Origin: a virus
Reading direction: 5' to 3' (one strand)
Length of the DNA: 29,676 nt
Virus record (IMG/VR): IMGVR_UViG_3300027906_002511
Coordinates: 1 to 29,676 of that record
Numbering within the stretch: position 1 is the stretch's first letter; each line of letters opens with the position of its first letter. Under the pieces are notes generated by a model. It worked only from the letters and a program-made list of their open reading frames with translations. It made no database searches and was not told where the DNA came from. Positions 29,639-29,676 of this stretch are shown in pieces. The position numbers and the translations under genes were made by a program.

Positions 29639-29676
29639 TGGCACAATATCCAAATTTAAATGATCTAAATGTCGAT
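29638..29676 (+). CDS. Start of an unidentified gene (3' truncated)
   Basis: ATG at 29638 overlaps the preceding TAA (TAATG). Thirteen codons (MAQYPNLNDLNVD) run to the window end. Too short to identify. Confidence 0.5.
   Translation, partial: MAQYPNLNDLNVD

Noticed and set aside
1-29676. CRISPR arrays, insertion sequences or transposases
   Set aside because: No regularly spaced direct repeats, transposase motifs or terminal inverted repeats were seen in reading the window.

Overview
The window is a segment of a T4-like myovirus genome. It is AT-rich, every recognisable gene lies on the + strand, genes abut or overlap by 1-75 nt, and the T4 replication core is present: sliding clamp gp45, clamp loader gp44 and gp62, RegA, DNA polymerase gp43, UvsX and helicase gp41. 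The small-gene repertoire (Hsp20, staphylococcal-type nuclease, GH24 lysozyme, DUF3310, KOW-like protein) resembles marine T4-like phages. The low GC and the CsgF/CsgG pair suggest a pelagimyophage or a relative infecting a streamlined low-GC marine bacterium. The host is an inference.

Layout. 1-3981: end of an unidentified gene, a small protein, a GIY-YIG-like/ParB-like protein, DUF3310, gp45, a hairpin-rich gap, gp44 and two small proteins. 3983-8492: a DNA-modification block comprising a putative Fe/2OG oxygenase, a cytosine-C5 methyltransferase, a TET/JBP-like dioxygenase, a sugar-nucleotide epimerase-like protein and a GT-A/TAGT-like glycosyltransferase. It suggests stepwise conversion of C to 5mC, 5hmC and a glycosylated base, and it sits between gp44 and gp62, which are neighbours in T4. 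8500-11723: a small protein, gp62, RegA, a class 3 lipase, a membrane/coiled-coil protein and a COQ4-like protein with the exact HDxxH-x11-E motif. 11746-18878: a block behind T4-type late promoters (TATAAATA) containing small membrane proteins, then CsgF, CsgG, two secreted curlin-like proteins flanking a FecR-domain protein, and a full-length CHASE2-adenylate cyclase. 18875-24721: Hsp20, peroxiredoxin, a SAP-like protein, lysozyme, small conserved proteins and DNA polymerase. 24764-28567: nuclease, UvsX, gp41, a second Fe/2OG oxygenase and tRNA-Ala(UGC). 28585-29676: a run of tiny coupled genes and a KOW-like protein.

Regulation is unusually readable. Replication and stress genes sit behind TTGACA/TATAAT promoters with a constant 16-nt spacer. 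The best of these carry a dyad (ACAGA-N7-TCTGT) spanning the -35 element and spacer. A second pair of promoters has an 18-nt spacer with a shared TACA-N6-TGTA dyad. Several promoters place the predicted transcription start on the start codon (1608, 8500, 22235, 29331), so those mRNAs should be leaderless. The curli/cyclase block has late promoters instead. The most striking content is the secretion/amyloid/cAMP block and the TET-centred modification block. All functional statements rest on reading motifs by eye; no database search was run.
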